Positions 13,845 to 19,492 of a stretch of DNA of 28,117 nt are shown piece by piece; within the stretch, counting starts at the first letter, position 1; each line of letters opens with the position of its first letter. The notes under the pieces were generated by a model that saw only the letters and a program-made list of their open reading frames with translations, searched no databases and was not told the origin of the DNA. The stretch spans positions 1 to 28,117 of the IMG/VR virus record IMGVR_UViG_3300017971_005826; one strand, given 5' to 3'. Both the position numbers and the translations under genes were made by a program. This DNA is from a virus.

Positions 13845-14755
13845 TCTCGCAGGCCGCGGACGTAATCGACCGCGAAGCTGCCTGATCGTGCCTGCCGGTG
13901 GTCCCAGTCGCCCGGGTCAATCCGGAGGCCGATGATTGTCTGCCCCGTCCAAGCCGGGTGCTTGCTGAGGTCGAGCCGGTATTCGCGCAGTTGACCATCG
14001 CCGTGGAGGGACCACTGAAACACCTTGGGCTCTCCCCACGTCGGCGACTGCTTGGTGATCCAAAGGAACTGGCCTCGACTGCTGGAGTCCAGCGAGAGAC
14101 GAATACGCAGCACCGGGCATTGGTCGCCGTCTATCGCAAGCCCTGTTCGCAGGAGGAAGGGATCGCCGCCGGTGATCTGCCCCACAAGGCGTCCGCCATC
14201 GACTCTCAGGGCCTCGATGTGGTTCTCCGCTTTCCAGCCCTCCGTGGATTCGTCGAAGTTGAAGTCGATCGGCGACCGCGCCCACCCCAACCCCCGCAGC
14301 CGCTTCTCGGCCGCCGCCCGCTGGAACCCTTCCAGCCCGTCCAGGCACCGCAGATAGCACTCGGCGGCGGCCAGGCGGGTCTTGAGGGCCTTGCCCTCGG
14401 CCCACAGCCGGTGACCCTCCGAGGCCCACGCGGCGGCGTCCTGCTGCTTCTCGGGCGCGAATCCGTCGACCAGCTCGGCCACGGCCTGGACGCCCGCGGC
14501 CGAGTCCCCCGCGGCGATCGCCAGGTCGCGGGCCTGGACCAGCAGCGCGTACTTCGCCGCCGGCCGCGACCCCGCCGCGGTCTCGATCATCTTCCGGGCC
14601 AGCGCCGCCCGCTCCTTGGCCGTGTCGGCCGCCTCCAATTCCTTGCCGAACACGTCCTGCACGTCCGCCTCGGCCCGGGCCAACTCCGCCTCCTGGGGCA
14701 CCGCCGGCAGCGGGTCAGCGCCAAGAATCGCAAGCGACACAAGAAATGCGTGCAT
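13841..14755 (-). CDS. secreted helical-repeat protein with C-terminal carbohydrate-binding-like domain
   Basis: A 304-aa protein. The first 18 or so residues (MHAFLVSLAILGADPLPA) look like a signal peptide. Residues 20-150 are Ala-rich helices with the pattern RAALARKMIETAA, YALLVQARDLAIAAGD, common in planctomycete secreted proteins. Residues 160-304 are beta-rich with aromatic residues (STEGWKAENHIEALRVDGG, FLWITKQSPTWGEPKVFQW), like a galactose-binding-type jelly roll. The ATG chosen has TGGAGG upstream. It faces the methyltransferase tail to tail. It looks like accessory cargo not needed for virion building. Function unknown. Confidence 0.7.
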   Translation of the reverse strand: MHAFLVSLAILGADPLPAVPQEAELARAEADVQDVFGKELEAADTAKERAALARKMIETAAGSRPAAKYALLVQARDLAIAAGDSAAGVQAVAELVDGFAPEKQQDAAAWASEGHRLWAEGKALKTRLAAAECYLRCLDGLEGFQRAAAEKRLRGLGWARSPIDFNFDESTEGWKAENHIEALRVDGGRLVGQITGGDPFLLRTGLAIDGDQCPVLRIRLSLDSSSRGQFLWITKQSPTWGEPKVFQWSLHGDGQLREYRLDLSKHPAWTGQTIIGLRIDPGDWDHRQARSGSFAVDYVRGLRD

Positions 14756-14836
14756 GACGGGGGCCTCCACGACGGGCTCAAGGCGGTTCCGACGCTGCCA
14801 GCCTATCCCAGCAGGACCTTCAGGTCAACGATGGCG

Positions 14837-14858
14837 AAAAAATAGGGTCATGACCCTA
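14837..14858 (-). terminator. intrinsic terminator for the minus-strand zinc-ribbon gene
   Basis: On the minus strand, TAGGGT-CATG-ACCCTA is followed at once by TTTTTT. The hairpin starts at the stop codon of the gene at 14856-15158, so it would end that transcript before the secreted-protein gene. Confidence 0.65.
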
Positions 14859-15158
14859 AGGATTGTCGGCTGCCGAGGGGTACGAACGCACCTCTCCAGC
14901 CGGGCCCCCTGCGGCATGATTGACACGTTCCAGGTGGGTCACCAGACTCACCGGGTCGAACTCGATGGTGCGATCCCAGGCAATTCCCTTCTCGTCGGCC
15001 AGCCGTGTGAAGCATGCCAGGCAGACGACGCGATGCCGGAACTCGGAAGGGACGACGGCACGCCACACGTCGTCGGGCACCCGAAACCCGACGGCGTTGA
15101 CGTGATAGCAGATCTTGCAGAGTTCCCGTGAAACCCGTGTTGAAAAGGAGGGCGTCAT
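14856..15158 (-). CDS. zinc-ribbon protein (CxxC...CxxC)
   Basis: A 100-aa protein with LCKICYHVNAVGFRVPDDVW and RVVCLACFTRLADEKGIAWD: cysteines 14, 17, 46 and 49 should bind one zinc. Related small proteins occur in phages and mobile elements of several phyla to my recollection. The start ATG on this strand overlaps the start ATG of the next, divergent gene by two bases and has no clear ribosome-binding site. The conserved sequence begins at about residue 11. A terminator begins at its stop codon. Confidence 0.7.
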   Translation of the reverse strand: MTPSFSTRVSRELCKICYHVNAVGFRVPDDVWRAVVPSEFRHRVVCLACFTRLADEKGIAWDRTIEFDPVSLVTHLERVNHAAGGPAGEVRSYPSAADNP

Positions 15159-15321
15159 GAAGTACCGCCGCAAGCGTGGCAGCGACACCTGGCATTTTTG
15201 CACGAACTGCTCGAATTGGCCGACGAGCGACCACGACGAACGGGATACGAAGCCCACCTCCGGCGAGTTGTGCAACGAGTGCCAGGGCAAGGATCGGGCC
15301 GGCACCTGCAAGAAAGCCTAG
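15157..15321 (+). CDS. 54-aa zinc-ribbon protein
   Basis: Small protein opening MKYRRKRGSDTWHFCTNCSN with cysteines 15, 18, 39 and 42 in two CxxC pairs and a basic N-terminus; residues 20-24 read NWPTS. The family is familiar to me from planctomycete and other mobile elements but has no known activity. It has a near-perfect AAAGGAGG site seven bases before the ATG, which lies inside the first codons of the divergent zinc-ribbon gene. A strong terminator follows 27 bases after its stop, so it forms a one-gene transcript. Confidence 0.75.
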   Translation: MKYRRKRGSDTWHFCTNCSNWPTSDHDERDTKPTSGELCNECQGKDRAGTCKKA

Positions 15322-15347
15322 CCGATCCCCGTCGCGTCTTCCACCCC

Positions 15348-15380
15348 AGGCCCGTCCGGACATCCGGACGGGCCTCTTTG
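15348..15380 (+). terminator. strong intrinsic terminator
   Basis: AGGCCCGTCCGGA and TCCGGACGGGCCT form a perfect 13-bp stem around a CA spacer, followed by CTTTGTT. It ends the 54-aa zinc-ribbon gene. Confidence 0.85.
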
Positions 15381-15609
15381 TTGCGCCCTGTTCCGTCTTC
15401 GCTGCCGGCCTCGGGCCTCGCTGGGCCCGCCGCTTTGCGCCTCGTGCGTCCCGGCGCCCTCGTGCGACACCTGAGGCCCTGGCCGGCCCGACGCGTCAGG
15501 TGGGCCGAGACGAATTCTTATCAAGCCCGGCGCAAATGCCCTAACCGGCCCCGCGAGGTTTCCCAGAGCGGCAGAAGCGCCATTTCCCCCCAGCCTTCGC
15601 AGCTAAGGA

Positions 15610-15651
15610 CTACGGAACCGAAGGTTACTGGTTCGAGTCCAGTGGGGTGTG
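15610..15651 (+). other. displaced 3' half of a tRNA-Arg-like gene (candidate attP/att core)
   Basis: From the anticodon loop onward this reads like a tRNA: loop CTACGGA (anticodon ACG), ACCGA 3' stem, AGGTT variable region, ACTGG-TTCGAGT-CCAGT T arm and GGGGTGT acceptor strand. The 5' part is missing: the bases before the loop (AAGGA) do not pair with ACCGA, and no matching 5' acceptor strand is upstream. This is the form left when a tyrosine integrase uses a tRNA gene and crosses over near the anticodon loop. An integrase gene begins 1.6 kb downstream. Host tRNA identity is inferred. Confidence 0.65.
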
Positions 15652-15665
15652 CTTCTGGGGGGGCT

Positions 15666-15694
15666 ACAGCTACGGACAGCGTATCCGTAGCTGT
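15666..15694. other. perfect 11-7-11 inverted repeat, candidate recombinase core site
   Basis: ACAGCTACGGA and TCCGTAGCTGT are perfect inverted arms separated by seven bases (CAGCGTA), the geometry of tyrosine-recombinase core sites. The inner word CTACGGA also equals the anticodon loop of the tRNA-like fragment 15 bases upstream. There is no T-tract, which argues against a terminator. Confidence 0.5.
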
Positions 15695-15725
15695 CCCCGC
15701 CACTTGATAGAGGGAGGATTGATCG

Positions 15726-15866
15726 ATGGGCAGGGATGCACCGCAGAGACCGCAGAAGCCGCCGCCCCCACCGGACACCGGCCGGCGCGGGACGGCCCCC
15801 AAGCCGGAGCCGCGGAGCGGTTCAGGCGGTCAGGGCGGCCGGAAGCAGCCAGGCGGCGGCAAGTGA
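15726..15866 (+). CDS. 46-aa Pro/Gly-rich basic peptide
   Basis: Begins eight bases after an excellent AGGGAGGA site. The product is fully disordered in character: a run of prolines (QKPPPPPDTGRRG) and a basic Gly-rich end (GGQGGRKQPGGGK). It lies between the candidate att site and the integrase region, and its last 45 bases overlap the end of the opposite-strand membrane-protein gene. Near its start, CCGCAGAGACCGCAG is a heptad-like dispersed repeat word, so it may have arisen from repeat DNA. Function unknown. Confidence 0.45.
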   Translation: MGRDAPQRPQKPPPPPDTGRRGTAPKPEPRSGSGGQGGRKQPGGGK

Positions 15867-16415
15867 CAAGAGGAGGCAGGCGAAGCCGAGCCAACCGGCC
15901 TTCCAGTGGTTGGTGACCTTGAGGGCCTCGACCGCGCCGTGGTAACTCGCCGCGAGCCAGGCCTCAGGGTTCTCGGCGGTGTCGATGCCCTCCAAGACGT
16001 CGCGGATGCGCGGGGGCATCGGGCAATCCGTGGGTCGGCGCGACCACACGATCGCCAGCATCGAAGCGACCAGGGAGGCCAGCGAGAGACGGATCGGCCA
16101 GCCCGGCAGGACGTGGAATGCGCCGACGGCAGCCAGCTCGACCGCGGCCAGCAAACCTGCCGTGCGAAGGATCCGGTCCGCGGATTGATTGAGCGACTCG
16201 AAACACTGGGAGACCTCGGCGTAGCGTGCCCGGGCATGTTCGAGCACGACCGGCCCCGGAACTTGCTGAGTCGACTGATAGTCAGCGACCCACGCGGCCT
16301 CGGCCGCGCAGGCCGGATCCGCACTTGGATCGGGAGGGCGGAAATAGAACCCCAAGGCCCTGATTCTTTCCAGGCCCTTGGCCCACAAGGCTTCGATGAA
16401 CGCAAAGGGATTCAT
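15822..16415 (-). CDS. three-span membrane protein
   Basis: A 197-aa protein with a helical N-terminal region (residues 1-80), two adjacent membrane spans (about 84-102 and 106-125), a cytoplasmic-type loop with Pro-rich PTDCPMPPRIRDVLEGID, and a third span (174-194) close to the C-terminus. The start ATG is preceded by GGGGATG. It stands alone on the minus strand beside the integrase control region, where superinfection-exclusion or other lysogenic genes are often found. No family recognised; that role is conjecture. Confidence 0.6.
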   Translation of the reverse strand: MNPFAFIEALWAKGLERIRALGFYFRPPDPSADPACAAEAAWVADYQSTQQVPGPVVLEHARARYAEVSQCFESLNQSADRILRTAGLLAAVELAAVGAFHVLPGWPIRLSLASLVASMLAIVWSRRPTDCPMPPRIRDVLEGIDTAENPEAWLAASYHGAVEALKVTNHWKAGWLGFACLLLSLAAAWLLPAALTA

Positions 16416-16527
16416 GGTACATCCCCAGCATCGAGATGACGGGACGAACAACCGTTCACCATAGCCGGGAGAAGGCCAGCCGACAATCCGAACACTGAGC
16501 CACGCGGGGGCCGGGGACCTCTTCAAC

Positions 16528-16540
16528 CGCCAAGTTGTTG
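16528..16540 (+). repeat. 13-mer CGCCAAGTTGTTG, site 1
   Basis: First of four copies around the integrase promoter: 16528-16540, 16652-16664 (both direct), 16969-16981 (inverted) and 17084-17096 (direct, one mismatch). Candidate integrase arm-type or regulator binding site. Confidence 0.55.
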
Positions 16541-16651
16541 ACGTCGGTATCAACCCTGCCCCCGTGCCGGGGCCCTCCGGGCGGCCGGAGGGCCCTGGCC
16601 TGAAACACACGAGGAACGCGAAGCCACGCGGGGGCCGGGGACTTCTTCAAC

Positions 16652-16664
16652 CGCCAAGTTGTTG
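16652..16664 (+). repeat. 13-mer CGCCAAGTTGTTG, site 2
   Basis: Identical to site 1, 124 bases downstream, within the second tandem element. Confidence 0.55.
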
Positions 16665-16684
16665 ACGTTACTCTTCAACCCTGC

Positions 16685-16732
16685 CCCCGCCGCAAGGCCC
16701 TTCGGGCAACCGAAGGGCCTTGCCCCTTTCTT
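16685..16732 (+). terminator. intrinsic terminator at end of tandem element
   Basis: CAAGGCCCTTCGG-GCAA-CCGAAGGGCCTTG, a 13-bp stem with a tetraloop, followed by CCCCTTTCTTGT. It would end any transcript crossing the tandem elements before the integrase promoter. Confidence 0.65.
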
Positions 16733-16747
16733 GTATCGGCGCGCCCG

Positions 16748-16765
16748 GTGACAACACGTTGTCAC
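16748..16765. promoter_or_regulatory. operator-like palindrome
   Basis: GTGACAAC-AC-GTTGTCAC is a perfect dyad with 8-bp arms and a 2-bp centre, the form expected for a dimeric repressor. It lies about 130 bases before the -35 box of the integrase-region promoter. No second copy was noticed nearby. Confidence 0.5.
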
Positions 16766-16893
16766 ACCTATGGGGCTTTTCCCGAAGAAAGAATCCGGGG
16801 CGACCGACGCCATAAAGTCCGACGTTTCAAAGGCTTTCGCGCCGATCCGCCAGATCCGCGGGCCTCTTTTCCCGAAATTCGGCCCGGGTCCGC

Positions 16894-16923
16894 TTGACAA
16901 AGCGAGGCCGTTTGATCTCTAAT
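16894..16923 (+). promoter_or_regulatory. sigma70-type promoter
   Basis: TTGACA (perfect -35) and TCTAAT (5 of 6 at -10) with 18-base spacing, in otherwise GC-rich DNA. Transcription would start near 16930 and run through the hairpin at 16943-16963 toward the integrase. Confidence 0.6.
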
Positions 16924-16942
16924 CGCGGGCGAAGAGTAACGT

Positions 16943-16963
16943 GGGCCCGCGCTGTGCGGGCCC
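16943..16963 (+). promoter_or_regulatory. leader hairpin downstream of promoter
   Basis: GGGCCCGC-GCTGT-GCGGGCCC forms a perfect 8-bp GC stem beginning about 13 bases after the predicted start of transcription. No T-tract follows. It is placed between GAAGAGTAACGT and an inverted 13-mer, words that occur in the same order on the opposite strand of tandem copy B. Confidence 0.55.
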
Positions 16964-16968
16964 GAAAC

Positions 16969-16981
16969 CAACAACTTGGCG
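16969..16981 (-). repeat. 13-mer CGCCAAGTTGTTG, site 3 (inverted)
   Basis: Exact match to sites 1 and 2 on the minus strand, directly after the leader hairpin. Confidence 0.55.
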
Positions 16982-17083
16982 AGTCACCGACTCACCCCTG
17001 GCCTCTTAGGCAACTTCCTTCTTGTTTCTCGCCTGGGTCGAGGCCTAACGTGGTCGGCGTTCTCGCCGGACTGCGGCCGTTTC

Positions 17084-17096
17084 CGCCAAGTTGTCG
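17084..17096 (+). repeat. 13-mer, site 4 (CGCCAAGTTGTCG)
   Basis: 12 of 13 bases match the other copies. It is the site nearest the integrase start. Confidence 0.45.
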
Positions 17097-17270
17097 GTCG
17101 GCCGCGACCACAGGCTTCCTGGCGCCGTTAAAAAGCGCGTGCGGCGAACGTGACGCTGTGCGTTTGCGTTCGCCGTGCGCGCGGCGCACGGAGGAGATCG
17201 GGCAGGGCAACGGGCGACGGACGTCCCCAACCAGGCGGCGCCGAAGCCCCAGCCCCAAGGAGTGCTGAAC

Positions 17271-18407
17271 ATGTCCAGCAGCTTCCCGATCCCGTACGAT
17301 GCCGGCCAGCCCGGCGGCTCACCACGAGAAACGCCGCCCCCGATCGGCATCCACCGGCCCGACGAGACGGGCCCGCCGCGCGGCCTTTCACCGCGCATGA
17401 CCCTCTGCGAGTTCTTCGAGGCCTTCGTCCTGCGCCGGATGCAGAACAAGGACCTCGACGCGTCGACGATCGGCGACTACGGCCAGTCGCTGAAGTACTG
17501 GAAGCGGTTCACCGGGGACCCGCCCCTGGAGGCCGTCGACCAGTCGGTCTGCGACGAGTACCTGGCCCGCGTGAAGCGTCTGCCCGGCCGCAGGGGAAAC
17601 CAAGTCCTCTCGCCGATGACGGTCCGCAAGCACTGCCGCAACGTGCAGCGGTGCCTGGAGCTGGCCGGACCGAAGTACGGGCCGCGGCAGATCGTGGCCG
17701 CCAAGCGCGGCCTCTTCGGCCTCGATGAGGATGGCGATCCGCGAGACCCGCCGCGCCTGGAGCCACCGGACCGCGTGGAAGACGAGGCCGAGAACGTCTT
17801 CACGCTTCACGAGATCGCCTCCTGGCTCGACGTGTGCGACCAGGCGATCGCACCGCGCATCCCCGGCCTGACGCCGGGCTCGTGGTGGAGATCGCTGGTG
17901 ATCTACTGCTACAACGTCGGCGTGCGGATCGGCACAGCCCTGCGCGTCACCTATGCCATGCACCGCGCCGACGACGACGGGCGCACGTGGGTCCACGTTC
18001 CGCCGAAGAAGAAGGCCATCAAGGGCCGGCGCGGCGAGCGGTTCTACGTGAACCGGAGCGCCTGGGAGGCAATCGAGGCCATCCGCACGGACCGCGACCT
18101 GGTTTTCCTGTGGCCCCATCACCGTCGGCACCTCGACACGGTCCGGGTGAAGCTCCTGACGATGGCCGGCATCCCGCTGGACCGACAGTTCGGCTTCCAC
18201 GGCGTGCGCAAGGCGTTCTGCACCGAGATGGCCGAGGACAACCCGATGGTCGCGCAGAAGCAGGCGGGCCACGCGGGCATGGCCATCACCCGCGACGTTT
18301 ACTGCAACCGGCGCATGGTCGCCGGCTCGATGGAAAAGCTCCGGCAGCCGAAGCGGCGAAACCGCGTCGGAAAAGATGACCCGAGGCAGAAACGCCTCTT
18401 TGACTAG
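17271..18407 (+). CDS. int: tyrosine recombinase / phage integrase
   Basis: Catalyses site-specific integration and excision of the element. In the 378-aa product, residues 43-135 are the helical core-binding (SAM-like) domain (TLCEFFEAFVLRRMQNKDLD; STIGDYGQSLKYWKRF). Residues 175-345 are the catalytic domain, with Arg219 in NVGVRIGTAL, a likely Lys in PPKKKAIKG, His310 and Arg313 in FHGVRKAF, His334 in GHAG and the nucleophile Tyr344 in RDVYCNR. All expected residues are present, so it should be active. The ATG at 17271 follows AAGGAGTG; an in-frame ATG at 17175 is less likely. The Pro-rich first 40 residues may bind arm sites. Two terminators follow. Confidence 0.9.
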   Translation: MSSSFPIPYDAGQPGGSPRETPPPIGIHRPDETGPPRGLSPRMTLCEFFEAFVLRRMQNKDLDASTIGDYGQSLKYWKRFTGDPPLEAVDQSVCDEYLARVKRLPGRRGNQVLSPMTVRKHCRNVQRCLELAGPKYGPRQIVAAKRGLFGLDEDGDPRDPPRLEPPDRVEDEAENVFTLHEIASWLDVCDQAIAPRIPGLTPGSWWRSLVIYCYNVGVRIGTALRVTYAMHRADDDGRTWVHVPPKKKAIKGRRGERFYVNRSAWEAIEAIRTDRDLVFLWPHHRRHLDTVRVKLLTMAGIPLDRQFGFHGVRKAFCTEMAEDNPMVAQKQAGHAGMAITRDVYCNRRMVAGSMEKLRQPKRRNRVGKDDPRQKRLFD

Positions 18408-18527
18408 GAACCAGGAGACCACACGGATGGACGCATGGACGCGAGTTGCGACGGATCGACCGATGGGCTGCGGCGGGCCTCCGATCCTCCGCTGCAGTTC
18501 AGCCGCCGGATGGTCCGGCGGAGCACG

Positions 18528-18570
18528 CGCGCGGCGGGAACTTGCCTCTCCCCGCCGCGCGTTTTTTCTT
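18528..18570 (+). terminator. intrinsic terminator 1 after integrase
   Basis: CGCGCGGCGGG and CCCGCCGCGCG pair perfectly over 11 bp, followed by TTTTTTCTT. It ends the integrase transcript. Confidence 0.85.
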
Positions 18571-18581
18571 GCAGCAGTTTC

Positions 18582-18605
18582 ACCGGCCGGGCGGCCGGTT
18601 TTTTC
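18582..18605 (+). terminator. intrinsic terminator 2 after integrase
   Basis: ACCGGCC-GGGC-GGCCGGT followed by TTTTT. It lies 12 bases after the first terminator and makes the stop to read-through into the early region nearly complete. Confidence 0.8.
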
Positions 18606-18611
18606 GATGTG

Positions 18612-18769
18612 CACGCCAAGGCGCCAAGCCACAAAGGTTTTCCTGATTCGGAACCCGTAAACGAAAGGAGAGGGAGCTCGGCAATCACTGGAGAAAACGT
18701 GTCTGTCTCGGCTCGAACGCGCGTTGCCGGCAGCGTGCCGGCGCCTTTGCGGCTTGACGGCTTGGCGTG
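18612..18769. mobile_element. 158-bp MITE-like element with 26-base inverted ends
   Basis: The left end CACGCCAAGGCGCCAAGCC(ACAAAGG) and the right end (18744-18769) are inverted copies matching at 23 of 26 positions. The interior has no coding frame but contains a GCCGGC-AGCGT-GCCGGC hairpin. The end word resembles the ACGCCAAGGCGCCAAGG repeat I know from planctomycete intergenic regions. I did not see a target duplication. Confidence 0.45.
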
Positions 18770-18780
18770 AAACGGAGACG

Positions 18781-18845
18781 GGAACGCTGATTTACACTCA
18801 TTCACACTAATCGGATTAGCGGAGATCAGTGGGAATCAGCGTTCC
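18781..18845. repeat. dispersed palindromic repeat, copy 2
   Basis: Perfect 12-base inverted ends, GGAACGCTGATT and AATCAGCGTTCC, around an interior of CACTCATTCACACTAATC and GGATTAGCGGAGATCAG words. It is the longest of three related copies in the window and is intergenic. Confidence 0.8.
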
Positions 18846-18986
18846 GTTCGTCCTGGAGCCGGAAACTCGCCATGAGAGCGACGTCGCGAATCGTGCTGGC
18901 GGTGTTGCGGCCGAAGCCTTGGGGGGCCGGGGCGCCGCGCTGTGGCTGGCCGTGGGAGATTCCCCGATGGGAAGGAGGTGTGCGTG

Positions 18987-19262
18987 ATGAGTGCAAGACA
19001 CAGATGGAGGGCGTTTTATCGGGCGGCGCGGTACGAGCCCCGCGCGTTGTACGAGGCCATCGCCCATCTGCCGGTGCCCGGGAGCTGGGTGAGCCTGGTC
19101 TTCGCGGTGGACCGGTACTCGAGGAGCCACTACTTTCGCTGGGCCCTCCGCTGCATCGGCTTCCAGGAGCGGGCCTTCGGAACGTGGCGGGGGCTGGCCT
19201 ACTGGCGCCCGCGGATCGACCGCATCCCAGTGACAGGAGCCAACGCCCATGGCAGCACGTAG
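18987..19262 (+). CDS. 91-aa basic protein of unknown function
   Basis: First gene of the early region, with a perfect AGGAGGTG ribosome-binding site six bases before the ATG. The product is rich in Arg, Trp and Tyr (RHRWRAFYRAARYEPRALYE; FGTWRGLAYWRPRID) with one moderately hydrophobic segment (residues 30-40). It might be a nucleic-acid-binding or host-takeover protein; no family is recognised. Its end overlaps the next gene by 14 bases. The 140 bases upstream, back to the palindromic repeat, hold no other visible gene or clear promoter. Confidence 0.6.
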   Translation: MSARHRWRAFYRAARYEPRALYEAIAHLPVPGSWVSLVFAVDRYSRSHYFRWALRCIGFQERAFGTWRGLAYWRPRIDRIPVTGANAHGST

Positions 19263-19452
19263 AAGATCGCACGCCGGGCTGCTGATTTGCCCGGCGTGCC
19301 AGAAGCGGGCGCGGTCGGTGCATGCGGTGCTTTGCCCGACGTGTTGGTGCTACGGCGTGCCGCAGGCCCTGCGCAGCCGCGTCTGGCGCTGGTGGCGCGA
19401 AGCCCGCGGATGCGCAGAGCACCGGGCGAAGGTGCAAGGATCTCGAGCATGA
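19249..19452 (+). CDS. 67-aa zinc-finger protein
   Basis: Cysteines 14, 17, 29 and 32 in LLICPACQKR and VLCPTCWCYG should bind zinc; the rest is Arg- and Trp-rich (SRVWRWWREARG), suggesting nucleic-acid binding. It overlaps the preceding gene and follows a GGAG site. It is one of at least five small zinc-binding proteins in the window. Confidence 0.6.
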   Translation: MAARRRSHAGLLICPACQKRARSVHAVLCPTCWCYGVPQALRSRVWRWWREARGCAEHRAKVQGSRA

Positions 19453-19463
19453 GCCGTCAATAG

Positions 19464-19490
19464 GAACCACGGAGACACGGAGGGCACAAG
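19464..19490. repeat. heptad-like CACGGAGA repeat supplying a Shine-Dalgarno
   Basis: Reiterated ACCACGGAGACACGGAGGG words, of a type dispersed in planctomycete genomes. The last unit provides the GGAGGG ribosome-binding site eight bases before the next start codon. Confidence 0.55.
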
Positions 19491-19492
19491 GC

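Larger units (their letters stand above)
15376..15725. other. 350-base gene-free stretch holding putative attachment sites
   Basis: No reading frame here looks coding in either direction. A minus-strand frame carries the PTGLEPVTFG peptide, which is a well-known false translation of the reverse complement of tRNA 3' halves. The stretch holds the tRNA-like fragment and the 11-7-11 inverted repeat described separately; the first 230 bases show nothing I can interpret. Confidence 0.6.
16498..16736 (+). ncRNA. two tandem copies of a structured element with terminator-like hairpins
   Basis: Copy A (16498-16621) and copy B (16622-16736) share 46 of their first 47 bases, then CTTCAACC-type spacer and CAACCCTGCCCCCG. 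Each then has a perfect hairpin: 16570-16595 (CTCCGG/CCGGAG at the loop) and 16693-16722 (CTTCGG/CCGAAG). The stem differs between copies by paired compensating changes, so the fold and not the sequence is kept. Copy B ends CCCCTTTCTTGT and may terminate transcription. A small noncoding RNA on the plus strand, or a repeated DNA-binding array, are both possible. No similar protein frame is present. Confidence 0.55.
16737..17270 (+). promoter_or_regulatory. 534-base gene-free control region before the integrase
   Basis: No frame here looks coding. The region holds, in order, an 18-base palindrome (16748-16765), a sigma70-like promoter (16894-16923), a GC hairpin (16943-16963), an inverted 13-mer (16969-16981), a small GAGTC-ACC-GACTC dyad (16981-16993) and a fourth 13-mer (17084-17096). 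The transcript from the promoter would carry a leader of about 340 bases before the integrase start. Confidence 0.6.

Noticed and set aside
15605-15651. Complete functional tRNA gene
   Set aside because: The anticodon 5' stem does not pair, no 5' acceptor strand or D arm is found; only the 3' half is present.
15521-15802. Minus-strand frame with PTGLEPVTFG peptide
   Set aside because: This peptide is the known false translation of the reverse complement of a tRNA 3' half.
16498-16736. Type III toxin-antitoxin RNA repeat or CRISPR array
   Set aside because: Only two long units, no toxin gene downstream, and the repeats have internal variable hairpins and no spacer pattern.
16894-17268. Plus-strand frame across the integrase control region
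   Set aside because: It begins inside the promoter, and the codons follow GC shadow patterns and cross hairpin and 13-mer sites.
18427-18660. Open frame after the integrase
   Set aside because: It passes through two perfect intrinsic terminators and shows no protein-like pattern.
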